This document shows positions 6,296 through 13,384 of a stretch of 13,788 nucleotides of DNA, piece after piece; positions within the stretch are counted from its first letter, which is position 1, and each line of letters opens with the position of its first letter. This DNA comes from Acidobacteriota bacterium. GTDB taxonomy: Bacteria; Acidobacteriota; Terriglobia; Terriglobales; Acidobacteriaceae. Position numbers and translations under genes: made by a program. The notes below the pieces were generated by a model. It saw only the letters and a list, made by a program, of their open reading frames with translations, made no database searches and was not told where the DNA came from. The DNA is taken from NCBI GenBank assembly GCA_021851465.1, contig JAJZDL010000055.1:1-13788 (forward strand), in the 5' to 3' direction.

Positions 6296-9200
6296 CTAGA
6301 AGACGAACTTCCCCCACAGCCTGAAGTTCTGGTAGGTGGGCTCGCGCGCCGCGGATTTATTGAGGAACGCCGCCGTGCCTACATCCAGCAGGTTGGTGTC
6401 GAGCACGCTGACGTTGTTGTGGTTCCCCACGTCCTGGCACTCCACCCGCAGCACAAACTGGCCGTTCGCAACGTGCGTGAACGGCGCGGGAACGTCCTTC
6501 TCCAGCGCCATGTTCCAGAAGGACTGGCCGGGGTTCTCAAAGCTGTCGCGCCCGACCTCCTGGGTCGTGTACTGCGCTCCGTGGGGAATCAGGTAGCGGA
6601 CCTCGCTTGGCGTCACGACATTCATGGCGTTGGTCTGGTTGTTCGCCGCCAGGTCGTAGTAGACGCCGGGTGTCCCGCCGATATAACTGCCGTCGATCCC
6701 CACTTTGTTGATGGAGGCGTGTGGATTGCCCACCAACGGGCGATCGTTGAACGGGTTCTCGTCGTTGTTCGTATCGATGCCCAGGATCTGGATGTTGCTG
6801 TAGGGGCCGGAGGCAAACTGGGTCGTGCCGGAGAAGATGTAATGCCGCGTAAACGCCTCCAGCAATCCGTCCGCAACCGCGTTGTTGGAGTGGAAGCCCG
6901 GAGGGGCGTAGATGTACTCGATCGAGGCCACGTGCATGCGGTCCCACGCCGAGTTCCCGTAGTCCTGCGCGATGCGTGCGAGGTTCGCAGAATACGAGGT
7001 GTACGGGTTGGTGAACAGAGAGAAGACCTCGGAGGCATCGTCCAGGTCTTTTCCGTAGGTGTAGACGCCGCGGAACGAGATCCCATGGGTAAACCGCCGC
7101 GCAACCTCCAACTGCCCGGAGTTGTAGTAGGAGTCCGCCCCGTTGTCGCGCACGGTAATCGCGTTCCGCGCCGGATCCAGCCGCACTCCGTTGTAGTACT
7201 CATTGAGTTGCTGGTTGGCGAAGAGCTTCTCGCCCCGCGCCCCAACGTAGTTGATCCCGAGCTGGATCTGAAATGGAAGCTCCCGCTCGATGCCCAGGTT
7301 GTACTGATAGGTGGTTGGGTTGGCCAGGTTGCTGGCAACGCTCAGCACGGAGGACTGCGGACTCAGGGTCGCGGTCGCCTGCCCAAGCGCGACCGCCGGG
7401 TCTGTGATGGGCGCGCTCGCCGTACTGGTCAGCAGCGTCGTCGGCGCGTTCGGCGAGGACTGCGCGGAGTTGACCAGTATGTTGGTGAAGACCACATCGT
7501 AGAAGACGCCGAAGCCGCCGTGGATCACGGTCTTCCCGTCGGAAAAGATCCCCTCCCGCGGGTTGTAGGCGAACCCGATGCGTGGAGCGATGCTGTTCTT
7601 GTCCGCGGCAACCGGCACGACCGTGTTGATCGGCGCGTACGGGTCGGCCATGTTCACCCCCGGATACTGCAGCGCATTCTCCGGCTCGGTCACATAGTCG
7701 TACCGGAAGCCGAGGTTGACGGTCAGTTCGGGGGTCAGGCGAAGGTCGTCCTGAACGAATGTGTCCATCTTCCACATGTGCGGATCGACCCGCGTCGGGC
7801 CAAAGGTCTTCGAGAGGTACCCGCCCGGCCCCAGCGTATTGCTGATGAAGTTGTCCAGCGCCGACGCTCCGCCGCCGCCCGCCGCAAAGGTCAGTTGGCC
7901 AAGTGCGTCTTGCGCGATCAGGTCGGTCTCAAGGTCGCGTCCGACGTCGATCCCCATGCGCAGCGAGTGGCGTCCCACCGTCCACCCAACGGTCTCCTGA
8001 AACTGGTACAGCTCCTGAATGCGCCCCTGCGGAATGTTCTGCGAGACGCCAAGTGTCGGCAGCTCGCTGCCAGTCAGCGTAACGTTGTAGTTTCGTGCCA
8101 GCGGGTTGGCCAGGGTCTGCGGCGTCGGCGCGAACTGGCTGCTGAGCCGCACCTCGGAGGCGCGGAACTCGTTCAGCAGGTTTGCCGTGAAGACGTGCGT
8201 CCATGTCCCCTGCGCCAGCTCCGTCGGCCCGCCCACCTGTCCATCGAAGCCCGGCAGCCCAGATGAGTTCAGGCCCAGATCGGGCGTGTAATTCTCGCGG
8301 TCGTGCAGGTAGCGGAAGGTATAGGTGTCGCTGGAACGCGGAATGTAGTCGATGCGGTACATCCACTGCGTATCCGGTGCCTGTTGCGCCACCGGAGGAC
8401 GCTGAAAGAGCCCGACAGTCACGCCGCCGTTCGCGCAGGGCACATCGCCGGGGCAGTTGCCCGGACTGACCTTGAGCGTCGTCCCCGTGCCGATCTTCTG
8501 GTACGCAGTCAAATAAGTGCCGCTGTCGAGCAGGCCTTGCAGCAGCGCGACCTGGGCGTCCGCGCCTGCGGAGGTCCCGCCGATCGCGGTCAGCTCGGCA
8601 TACCCCGTAGCGTCGGGCAGATAGATCGAAGGGGACGACGATGTCCCATAGAACCGTGTGAACTGCGTGCCGCCGAAGGCGAAGAGCCGGTTCCGCCACA
8701 ACGGGCCGCCGGCGGTAAACCCAAACTGGTGCTGGTCGTACCGCGCCTTTGGGTTGACGCCCGGCGCGAATGGCTTGCCCTCGCGCGTAACGCCGTCGAT
8801 CGCATCCAAACCCGAGCCGGAGTACAGCTCGAAGGCCGTCCCGTGGAACTGGTTCGTGCCGCTCTTCGTCACCAGGTTGACGACCGCCCCGCCCGACCGT
8901 CCGAACTCCGCGGAGGAAGAGTTCAGCAGCGCCGTCACAGACTGGTACATGTCCGGCACCTGCGGGTCGAACGCCTGGCCGCCGATGCCCACGTCGTTGA
9001 TGTCCTGGCCGTCCAGCATATAGTTGTTGCTGCGCGGACGCGCGCCGTTCACGATCAACTGCTCGTAGTTGCCCCCGGTCCCGCCCAGGTTCAGCGCCGG
9101 ATTCACCAACTGGACGCCCGGCAGCGTCGCCACCAGCTCATACGGGTTCAGCGAAAAGATCGGAACGTACGTCAGCTCCGTCTGGCTAACGGTCCCCGTC

Positions 9201-9601
9201 AGTTCACCGTTGTCGGTGTCGATCGCGTTCGTAGTGGCTTCGACCGTCACAGTGCTCGCCGCAGCGCCCACCGCAAGCACCGGATCGTAGGACGTGACCA
9301 CCGACGGCGCCACCCGTACGTCCTTCACATCCACGCCCTCGAAGCCGGGGCACTCCACGTGGATCTGGTACCTTCCTGGGTCGATCCCCTCCACGCGGTA
9401 AGATCCCAGCGAGGTCGAGGTAAGCGATCGCGCCTCCCCGGTCTCTTCGCTCGTGACCGTCACTGCGGCATCGGGAACGGCCGCGCCGTTCCTGTTGCGT
9501 ACCGTTCCTGTCAAGATGCCTTTGCTGGTCTGGGCGAATGCCGTCGCGCAGACGGCCAGCGACAATACCAGCAGCGCACTCATGGCGGTTAACCGTCTCA
9601 T
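6296..9601 (-). CDS. Oar-like TonB-dependent outer-membrane receptor
   Basis: This encodes a 1,101-residue outer-membrane protein. A signal peptide (SALLVLSLAVCATAFA) is followed by a carboxypeptidase-regulatory-like domain (about 27-120: GILTGTVRNRNGAAVPDA, LGSYRVEGIDPGRYQI). The plug domain comes next (about 130-260: LPGVQLVNP, NGARPRSNNYMLDGQDIND, SAEFGRSGGAVVNLVTKSG). A long beta-barrel region then ends in RLWGKFVF; a terminal Phe is the usual signal for outer-membrane insertion. Such Oar-like receptors are numerous in Acidobacteria and are thought to import large substrates, often oligosaccharides; the ligand here is unknown and no canonical TonB box is seen. The ATG at 9601 is chosen because AGGAGA precedes it at good spacing and the signal peptide follows directly. 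The frame is open to 9745 but that part is not signal-like. The gene converges on rsfS with only 33 bases between the stops, and diverges from rlmH. Confidence 0.93.
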   Translation of the reverse strand: MRRLTAMSALLVLSLAVCATAFAQTSKGILTGTVRNRNGAAVPDAAVTVTSEETGEARSLTSTSLGSYRVEGIDPGRYQIHVECPGFEGVDVKDVRVAPSVVTSYDPVLAVGAAASTVTVEATTNAIDTDNGELTGTVSQTELTYVPIFSLNPYELVATLPGVQLVNPALNLGGTGGNYEQLIVNGARPRSNNYMLDGQDINDVGIGGQAFDPQVPDMYQSVTALLNSSSAEFGRSGGAVVNLVTKSGTNQFHGTAFELYSGSGLDAIDGVTREGKPFAPGVNPKARYDQHQFGFTAGGPLWRNRLFAFGGTQFTRFYGTSSSPSIYLPDATGYAELTAIGGTSAGADAQVALLQGLLDSGTYLTAYQKIGTGTTLKVSPGNCPGDVPCANGGVTVGLFQRPPVAQQAPDTQWMYRIDYIPRSSDTYTFRYLHDRENYTPDLGLNSSGLPGFDGQVGGPTELAQGTWTHVFTANLLNEFRASEVRLSSQFAPTPQTLANPLARNYNVTLTGSELPTLGVSQNIPQGRIQELYQFQETVGWTVGRHSLRMGIDVGRDLETDLIAQDALGQLTFAAGGGGASALDNFISNTLGPGGYLSKTFGPTRVDPHMWKMDTFVQDDLRLTPELTVNLGFRYDYVTEPENALQYPGVNMADPYAPINTVVPVAADKNSIAPRIGFAYNPREGIFSDGKTVIHGGFGVFYDVVFTNILVNSAQSSPNAPTTLLTSTASAPITDPAVALGQATATLSPQSSVLSVASNLANPTTYQYNLGIERELPFQIQLGINYVGARGEKLFANQQLNEYYNGVRLDPARNAITVRDNGADSYYNSGQLEVARRFTHGISFRGVYTYGKDLDDASEVFSLFTNPYTSYSANLARIAQDYGNSAWDRMHVASIEYIYAPPGFHSNNAVADGLLEAFTRHYIFSGTTQFASGPYSNIQILGIDTNNDENPFNDRPLVGNPHASINKVGIDGSYIGGTPGVYYDLAANNQTNAMNVVTPSEVRYLIPHGAQYTTQEVGRDSFENPGQSFWNMALEKDVPAPFTHVANGQFVLRVECQDVGNHNNVSVLDTNLLDVGTAAFLNKSAAREPTYQNFRLWGKFVF

Positions 9602-9733
9602 GGCTCTCCTGCAAGCTGCAATGCCTCTCCGCAGACCGGCGGAGAACCGCCCGGCAGCAAGAAGCAGAGGTGTAAAGGGTGCCTGGGTGTATAGGGATAT
9701 GGCCCACCGGATTAATCGGCAGGCGAACGTCCT

Positions 9734-9762
9734 TTGATCAGTCAATTCTTACAGTGATCCAA
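9734..9762. promoter_or_regulatory. Inverted repeat in the divergent receptor/rlmH control region
   Basis: TTGATCA (9734-9740) faces TGATCCAA (9755-9762), with one extra C, across a 14-base spacer. The left part also forms the short palindrome TTGATCAGTCAA (9734-9745). It sits in an AT-rich stretch about 135 bases upstream of the receptor start. It may be an operator for the receptor gene, for rlmH, or both; no regulator is known. Confidence 0.3.
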
Positions 9763-9802
9763 TTATCTGCGCATGGGTTCCCTCTTTGGCAAGGGATTTG
9801 TA

Positions 9803-9808
9803 TATGAT
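9803..9808 (+). promoter_or_regulatory. Candidate -10 element for rlmH
   Basis: TATGAT matches TATAAT at five of six positions inside an AT-rich patch (about 9730-9840) of otherwise GC-rich DNA. No convincing -35 hexamer at 16-18 bases is seen; TTGGCA at 9786-9791 is too close. A transcript starting near 9815 would begin after the ATG at 9773 and favour the GTG start of rlmH at 9875. Confidence 0.3.
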
Positions 9809-9874
9809 TCGTGGATAAGTAGACCAAGTAGTAATATCGGTCCCTTCAACTCCATTGCGGCAGCCCCCCATCGC

Positions 9875-10330
9875 GTGAAGCTGGTACTCGCCTCCATCTC
9901 GACAACCCGAACGCGCGCCAAGTCCGACGCGGCGGCAACGCTGGCGGCGGATTACCTCGCTCGCGCCGCGCGCTACACCGCCTGCGTGGCCCAATCGCAC
10001 GTCAGCGAGGCTGCGCTGCTGGCGTGGTTGGACCGCCAGGCCGGGCGCACCGCGCCGCTGCTGGTTCTGTTCGACGGCCAGGGAAAACAGATCTCCTCGG
10101 AGGGCTTCGCCGAGCAACTCGGGCGACTGCGCGACTCCGGCACGCAGGCCGTCGTCATGGCCATCGGACCGCCGAACGGATGGTCGCCCACCGCACGCAG
10201 GCGCGCCAGCCTCGTTCTCTCCTTCGGCCAAATCACCCTCCCACATGAACTCGCCCGCGTCGTGCTGGCCGAGCAGGTCTACCGCGCGCTCACCATCCTT
10301 GCCGGACACCCCTATCACTCCGGCCACTGA
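9875..10330 (+). CDS. rlmH: 23S rRNA (pseudouridine-1915-N3)-methyltransferase
   Basis: RlmH is a SPOUT-class enzyme that uses S-adenosylmethionine to methylate pseudouridine 1915 in helix 69 of 23S rRNA, acting on assembled 70S ribosomes as a dimer. The product is 151 residues, close to the usual 155. The N-terminal strand VKLVLASIS matches the family start. Visible family parts are LFDGQGKQISSEGFAEQL (65-82), the cofactor loop IGPPNG (97-102, where IGGxxG is usual), LSFGQITLPHELARVVLAEQVYRA (115-138) and the end GHPYH. GTG at 9875 is the preferred start because similarity begins there. An in-frame ATG at 9773 would add 34 residues unlike the family. No Shine-Dalgarno sequence is clear at either. 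rlmH usually sits beside rsfS; here the receptor gene separates them. cobO follows 43 bases later on the same strand. Confidence 0.9.
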   Translation: MKLVLASISTTRTRAKSDAAATLAADYLARAARYTACVAQSHVSEAALLAWLDRQAGRTAPLLVLFDGQGKQISSEGFAEQLGRLRDSGTQAVVMAIGPPNGWSPTARRRASLVLSFGQITLPHELARVVLAEQVYRALTILAGHPYHSGH

Positions 10331-10360
10331 ACGCCCCCACTTTCCCACCGCGATACCCTC

Positions 10361-10366
10361 TATAAG
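10361..10366 (+). promoter_or_regulatory. Candidate -10 element for a leaderless cobO transcript
   Basis: TATAAG (five of six consensus positions) ends seven bases before the ATG at 10374, and no Shine-Dalgarno sequence is present in the gap. This is the spacing expected if transcription starts at the start codon. The same layout is seen before the glutaredoxin-like gene at 104-116. No -35 hexamer is recognisable, so this is inference. Confidence 0.3.
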
Positions 10367-10373
10367 TAGATAT

Positions 10374-10988
10374 ATGTCCGATCCCACACCCAACCCCGAA
10401 ACCGCGCGCCGTGGCCTGGTCCTGATCAACACCGGCCCCGGCAAGGGAAAGACGACGGCCGCGCTGGGCACTGCATTCCGGGCCGCGGGCAATGGCATGC
10501 GCGTCCTCATCCTGCAATTTCTCAAAGGCTCGTGGCACTACGGAGAGCTGGACTCCGCCGCCGCACTCAACGCCGCGTTGGACGAGGCCGGGAGCGCCTT
10601 GAACAAAACCGACCGCCCCGCGCCCGCGCACAACTTCGTCATCCGACAGCTTGGCCGCGGTTTCGTCAAGATCGGCGGCGCGGAGACCGACCCCGAAGAC
10701 ATCCGCCTGGTGGAGGCGGCGTGGGCCCAGGCTGCCGCCGCCATCCTCTCCGGCGAGTGGGACCTCGTCGTGCTCGACGAGATCAACTACGCCATCGGCT
10801 ACAAGATGCTCGCCGCCGAGGCCGTCGCCGACGTCCTCCGCCAGCGCCCGCAGATGGTCCACGTCATCCTCACCGGGCGCAATGCCCACCCGCTGCTGGT
10901 CGAGCTGGCCGACACCGTCACCGAGATGCGCGAGGTCAAGCACGCCTACCAGCGCGGCATCCTCGCCCAGCGCGGCATCGAGTTCTGA
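10374..10988 (+). CDS. cobO: Corrinoid (cob(I)alamin) adenosyltransferase, CobO/BtuR type
   Basis: The enzyme transfers the adenosyl group of ATP to the cobalt of reduced corrinoids, forming adenosylcobalamin or its precursor, in the cytosol. The 204-residue product has an N-terminal ATP-binding loop GPGKGKTTAALGTAFRA (21-37), LILQFLKGSWHYGE (45-58), LGRGFVK (93-99), Walker B-like LVVLDEINYA (131-140), VILTGRN (164-170) and the family ending LADTVTEMREVKHAYQRGILAQRGIEF, split here only by position (178-204). Between GE58 and the LGRGF stretch there are about 15-20 more residues than I recall for other members, Ala/Asp/Pro rich. No cobalamin riboswitch is visible upstream. ATG at 10374 is chosen because the family N-terminus starts there; the frame runs back to 10245 but overlaps rlmH. 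No other B12 gene is in view, so salvage and synthesis cannot be told apart. Confidence 0.93.
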   Translation: MSDPTPNPETARRGLVLINTGPGKGKTTAALGTAFRAAGNGMRVLILQFLKGSWHYGELDSAAALNAALDEAGSALNKTDRPAPAHNFVIRQLGRGFVKIGGAETDPEDIRLVEAAWAQAAAAILSGEWDLVVLDEINYAIGYKMLAAEAVADVLRQRPQMVHVILTGRNAHPLLVELADTVTEMREVKHAYQRGILAQRGIEF

Positions 10989-11045
10989 TCTCTCCCCCAA
11001 ATGCGATGGGCCAACAATCGATTGTCATCCCGGCTCACCCACTCC

Positions 11046-11089
11046 GTCATCCCGACCGAGGCAAAGCCGGAGTGCAGGGATCCCCGCAT
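11046..11089 (+). repeat. Dispersed intergenic repeat, copy with inner palindrome
   Basis: This copy starts GTCATCCCGACCGAGG and ends GGGATCCCCGCAT. It contains the near-perfect palindrome TGCAGGGATCCCCGCA (11073-11088, one mismatched pair). It shares GTCAT at the start and ATCCCCGCAT at the end with the copy at 11131-11164. A third GTCATCCCGG start is seen at 11024 without the rest. Confidence 0.5.
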
Positions 11090-11092
11090 TTC

Positions 11093-11116
11093 GCTTTTGC
11101 CCTTGCTTTTGCCCTT
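11093..11116 (+). repeat. Twelve-base tandem repeat, two perfect copies
   Basis: GCTTTTGCCCTT occurs at 11093-11104 and again at 11105-11116, followed by a degenerate third start (GCCTGTTCTC). It lies in the spacer between the two dispersed repeat copies, in the convergent gap between cobO and the molybdenum hydroxylase. Confidence 0.8.
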
Positions 11117-11130
11117 GCCTGTTCTCGCTT

Positions 11131-11164
11131 GTCATTCTGAGCGCAGCGAAGAATCCCCGCATCT
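11131..11164 (+). repeat. Dispersed intergenic repeat, short copy
   Basis: The sequence starts GTCATTCTGAGCGCAGCGAA and ends GAATCCCCGCATCT. I recall very similar intergenic sequences in many acidobacterial genomes. With the copy at 11046-11089 and the spacer repeat it fills most of the 206-base gap 10989-11194, in which I see no gene and no clear terminator. Confidence 0.55.
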
Positions 11165-11194
11165 TGCTGACAGCTTCTCTCTGCCGGCGCGCGG

Positions 11195-13384
11195 TCAGGT
11201 GGTGAACGGCGACGGAGCAATGCCGGGAACGGGCGTGGCGGGGGCCATGGGCATGTTGCGTACCCGCGCTCCGGTGGCCGCGAAGAGTGCGTTGCCCACG
11301 GCGGGCGCGATGCCCACGATGCCGATCTCGCCCGCCCCTGCCGAAGGCAGGTCTTTGCGGTCGAGCAGAACGACCTCGATCTGCGGCGCGTCCGTGAAGC
11401 GCGGCAGCGGGTAGTCGGAGAACCGCGGGTTCAGGATGCGTCCATCGGCAAAGAGGACCGCCTCCAGCAGCGCGCCGCCCAGGCCCTGCACGATGGCCCC
11501 CATGTTCTGGTTGCGCAGGCCGTCGGGATTCACAATCGCGCCCGACTCCCACGCCTGCACCACGCGCACAACCTTCACCGTCTTCGCCGCCGGATCGAGG
11601 GCAACCTCGGCGCAGGTGGCGACGTACCCGCCCTTGTCCGTCCCGCACGCCAGGCCGAAGCCGCGCGTCGGCGTGGACTTTGCCGCCTCCCAGCCAAACC
11701 TTTCGCTGGCCGCGCTCAGCACCGCCAACAGCCGAGCGTCCGTCAGGTTCTTGCGCCGGAAGGCCAGCGGCTCCAGTCCAGCCGCGTGCGCCAGCTCGTC
11801 CATAAAGCTCTCGCGGGCAAAGTGGTTTGCGGTCGAGGCCAGCGCGCGATACGACGACTGGCGCAGGGGTGAATTGCAGGCGCGGTATTCAACCGCAGGG
11901 CCGGGTACGTTGTAGGGCGTAGGCAGCCCGGCGTTGCCGGAGTTGTAGTTGGTGTGCTCCCACGCCGCCAGCGTGCCATCGGCTTTGACGGATGCTTTGA
12001 GTTCCATCAGCCCGGCCGGACGGAAGTAGGCCCAGGTAAACTCCTCTTCGCGCGTCCACACCACCTTCACCGGCGCGCCCGCGGCCTTGGCCAGCCGTGC
12101 TGCCTCGATCGCTGCGTCCCCGGTGTGCTTGCCGCCGTAGCCGCTGCCCATGTCCGGCTGGATCACGCGAACCTGTGCAGGGTCGAGGTGGAAGGCGGCG
12201 ACCAGCTCGTCCTTCACGCCGAACGGGCGCTGCGTCCCGGTCCACACCGTCAGCTTGCCGCCGCTGTCCCACTGCGCGACGGCGGCGCGCGGCTCCAGCG
12301 GCGCATGCGCGATGTACTGCACGGTGTACGTCTGCGCAAGATGGAGGGCCTTGTCCGCGGAGTTCGCTGTAGCGTCGGCGGGCTGCGCACCTGCATCGCG
12401 CCGCGCGCCGTCCCGGCCTCCCTCTGGATTCTCCTGCAGGTACTCGAAGAGGTTCTTGTTGGAGGGCTGCGGTGGCACCGTCCACTTCGCCTTGATCGCC
12501 GCAACGGCCTGCTCGGCCGTGTACGCCTCAGGCGCGGCCACGCCGATGAAGTCGCCGTCGCGCACCAGCTTCACGCCGGCCAGCTTCTCCGCCGCTGTTG
12601 TGTCCAGCGAATCCAGCGTTGCGTTGAACCCCGCGGGTCGCAGGACCTTGCCAAACATCATCCCCGGAAGAACGATGTCGGAGGGATACTTGTGCTTTCC
12701 GGTAACAAACTCGCGCTCGCCGACCTTGGGCACGGGTGTGCCGCCCACCCTCCACTCCTTCGCCGGCAGCAGAGGCACCGCGCTAGAGACCGTTGCGACG
12801 ATCTTCTCGCCGCGCGTGATCTGCCCGTAGGCCAGCGTCTGCCCCGTCTTCGGGTCGGCAACCTTGCCGTCGGCAGCGCGCAGCGATGTAGGATCGACGG
12901 CCCACTGCTTGGCCGCCATCTCGACCAGCGTCTGGCGAGCGGCGGCGGCCATGCTGCGCAGGCGCGGGCCCATCTGCGGCGTGCTCTGGCTGCCGAAGGT
13001 CCCCGCGTCCCAGGGCACCAGATCGGTGTCGCCCATCACCATCTCGATGCTCTCGAAGGGCACCATCAGCTCATCCGCCACCAGTTGCGCCAGCGATGTG
13101 CGGATGTTCTGTCCAACCTCCACCTTGCCCGTGAAGACCGTCACCTTGCCGTCGGCCCCAATGTGCAGCCACGCGGAGATCTGTGTCGGAAGCGGCTGCC
13201 GACGCGCAAAGCCGCCAGCCTCCTGCGCCAGAAGCCCAGCGGGCGTGAGTTCGTCCGTCAGGCACACCAGCAGCCCACCGCCGAAGAGTTGCAGAAACGT
13301 GCGCCGGTCGAGCTGGAAGTGCCGCGGCTTGTTGGCCAGGTCCAGTGGCGCAGGGTCGCTCGGTGCAGTCGGCCGTGTGCTCAT
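11195..13384 (-). CDS. Molybdopterin-binding subunit of an isoquinoline 1-oxidoreductase/aldehyde oxidoreductase-type enzyme
   Basis: The 729-residue product is a large catalytic subunit of the xanthine dehydrogenase family, in the form that works with a separate [2Fe-2S] subunit and no FAD subunit (IorB type). These enzymes hydroxylate N-heterocycles or oxidise aldehydes using water as oxygen source; the substrate here is unknown. A twin-arginine signal, RRTFLQLFGGGLLV, starts at residue 27, so the folded cofactor-loaded enzyme should be exported to the periplasm. Molybdopterin-contact stretches include GKVEVGQNIRTSLAQ, TGTQRPFGVKDE, MGSGYGGKHTGDAA and SGAIVNPDGLRNQNMGAIVQGLGGAL. GAGE near the C-terminus gives the likely catalytic base Glu686. 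Length is close to known IorB proteins (about 780). The start at 13384 overlaps the stop of the small-subunit gene (ATGA), and GGGAGGGG lies just upstream, so the two are translationally coupled. Confidence 0.9.
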   Translation of the reverse strand: MSTRPTAPSDPAPLDLANKPRHFQLDRRTFLQLFGGGLLVCLTDELTPAGLLAQEAGGFARRQPLPTQISAWLHIGADGKVTVFTGKVEVGQNIRTSLAQLVADELMVPFESIEMVMGDTDLVPWDAGTFGSQSTPQMGPRLRSMAAAARQTLVEMAAKQWAVDPTSLRAADGKVADPKTGQTLAYGQITRGEKIVATVSSAVPLLPAKEWRVGGTPVPKVGEREFVTGKHKYPSDIVLPGMMFGKVLRPAGFNATLDSLDTTAAEKLAGVKLVRDGDFIGVAAPEAYTAEQAVAAIKAKWTVPPQPSNKNLFEYLQENPEGGRDGARRDAGAQPADATANSADKALHLAQTYTVQYIAHAPLEPRAAVAQWDSGGKLTVWTGTQRPFGVKDELVAAFHLDPAQVRVIQPDMGSGYGGKHTGDAAIEAARLAKAAGAPVKVVWTREEEFTWAYFRPAGLMELKASVKADGTLAAWEHTNYNSGNAGLPTPYNVPGPAVEYRACNSPLRQSSYRALASTANHFARESFMDELAHAAGLEPLAFRRKNLTDARLLAVLSAASERFGWEAAKSTPTRGFGLACGTDKGGYVATCAEVALDPAAKTVKVVRVVQAWESGAIVNPDGLRNQNMGAIVQGLGGALLEAVLFADGRILNPRFSDYPLPRFTDAPQIEVVLLDRKDLPSAGAGEIGIVGIAPAVGNALFAATGARVRNMPMAPATPVPGIAPSPFTT

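Noticed and set aside
6419..9592. Long open frames on the + strand opposite the TonB-dependent receptor (615 and 429 codons)
   Set aside because: They are antisense to a clearly recognisable protein, have no family motifs, and arise from GC-rich codon bias.
9773..9874. An in-frame ATG start for rlmH that adds 34 residues
   Set aside because: Family similarity begins at the GTG at 9875, and the likely -10 element lies downstream of this ATG.
10322..10328. GCCACTG, the conserved core of cobalamin riboswitches, 46 bases before cobO
   Set aside because: It is the last coding bases and part of the stop of rlmH. The flanking riboswitch elements and pairing are missing, so it is a chance match.
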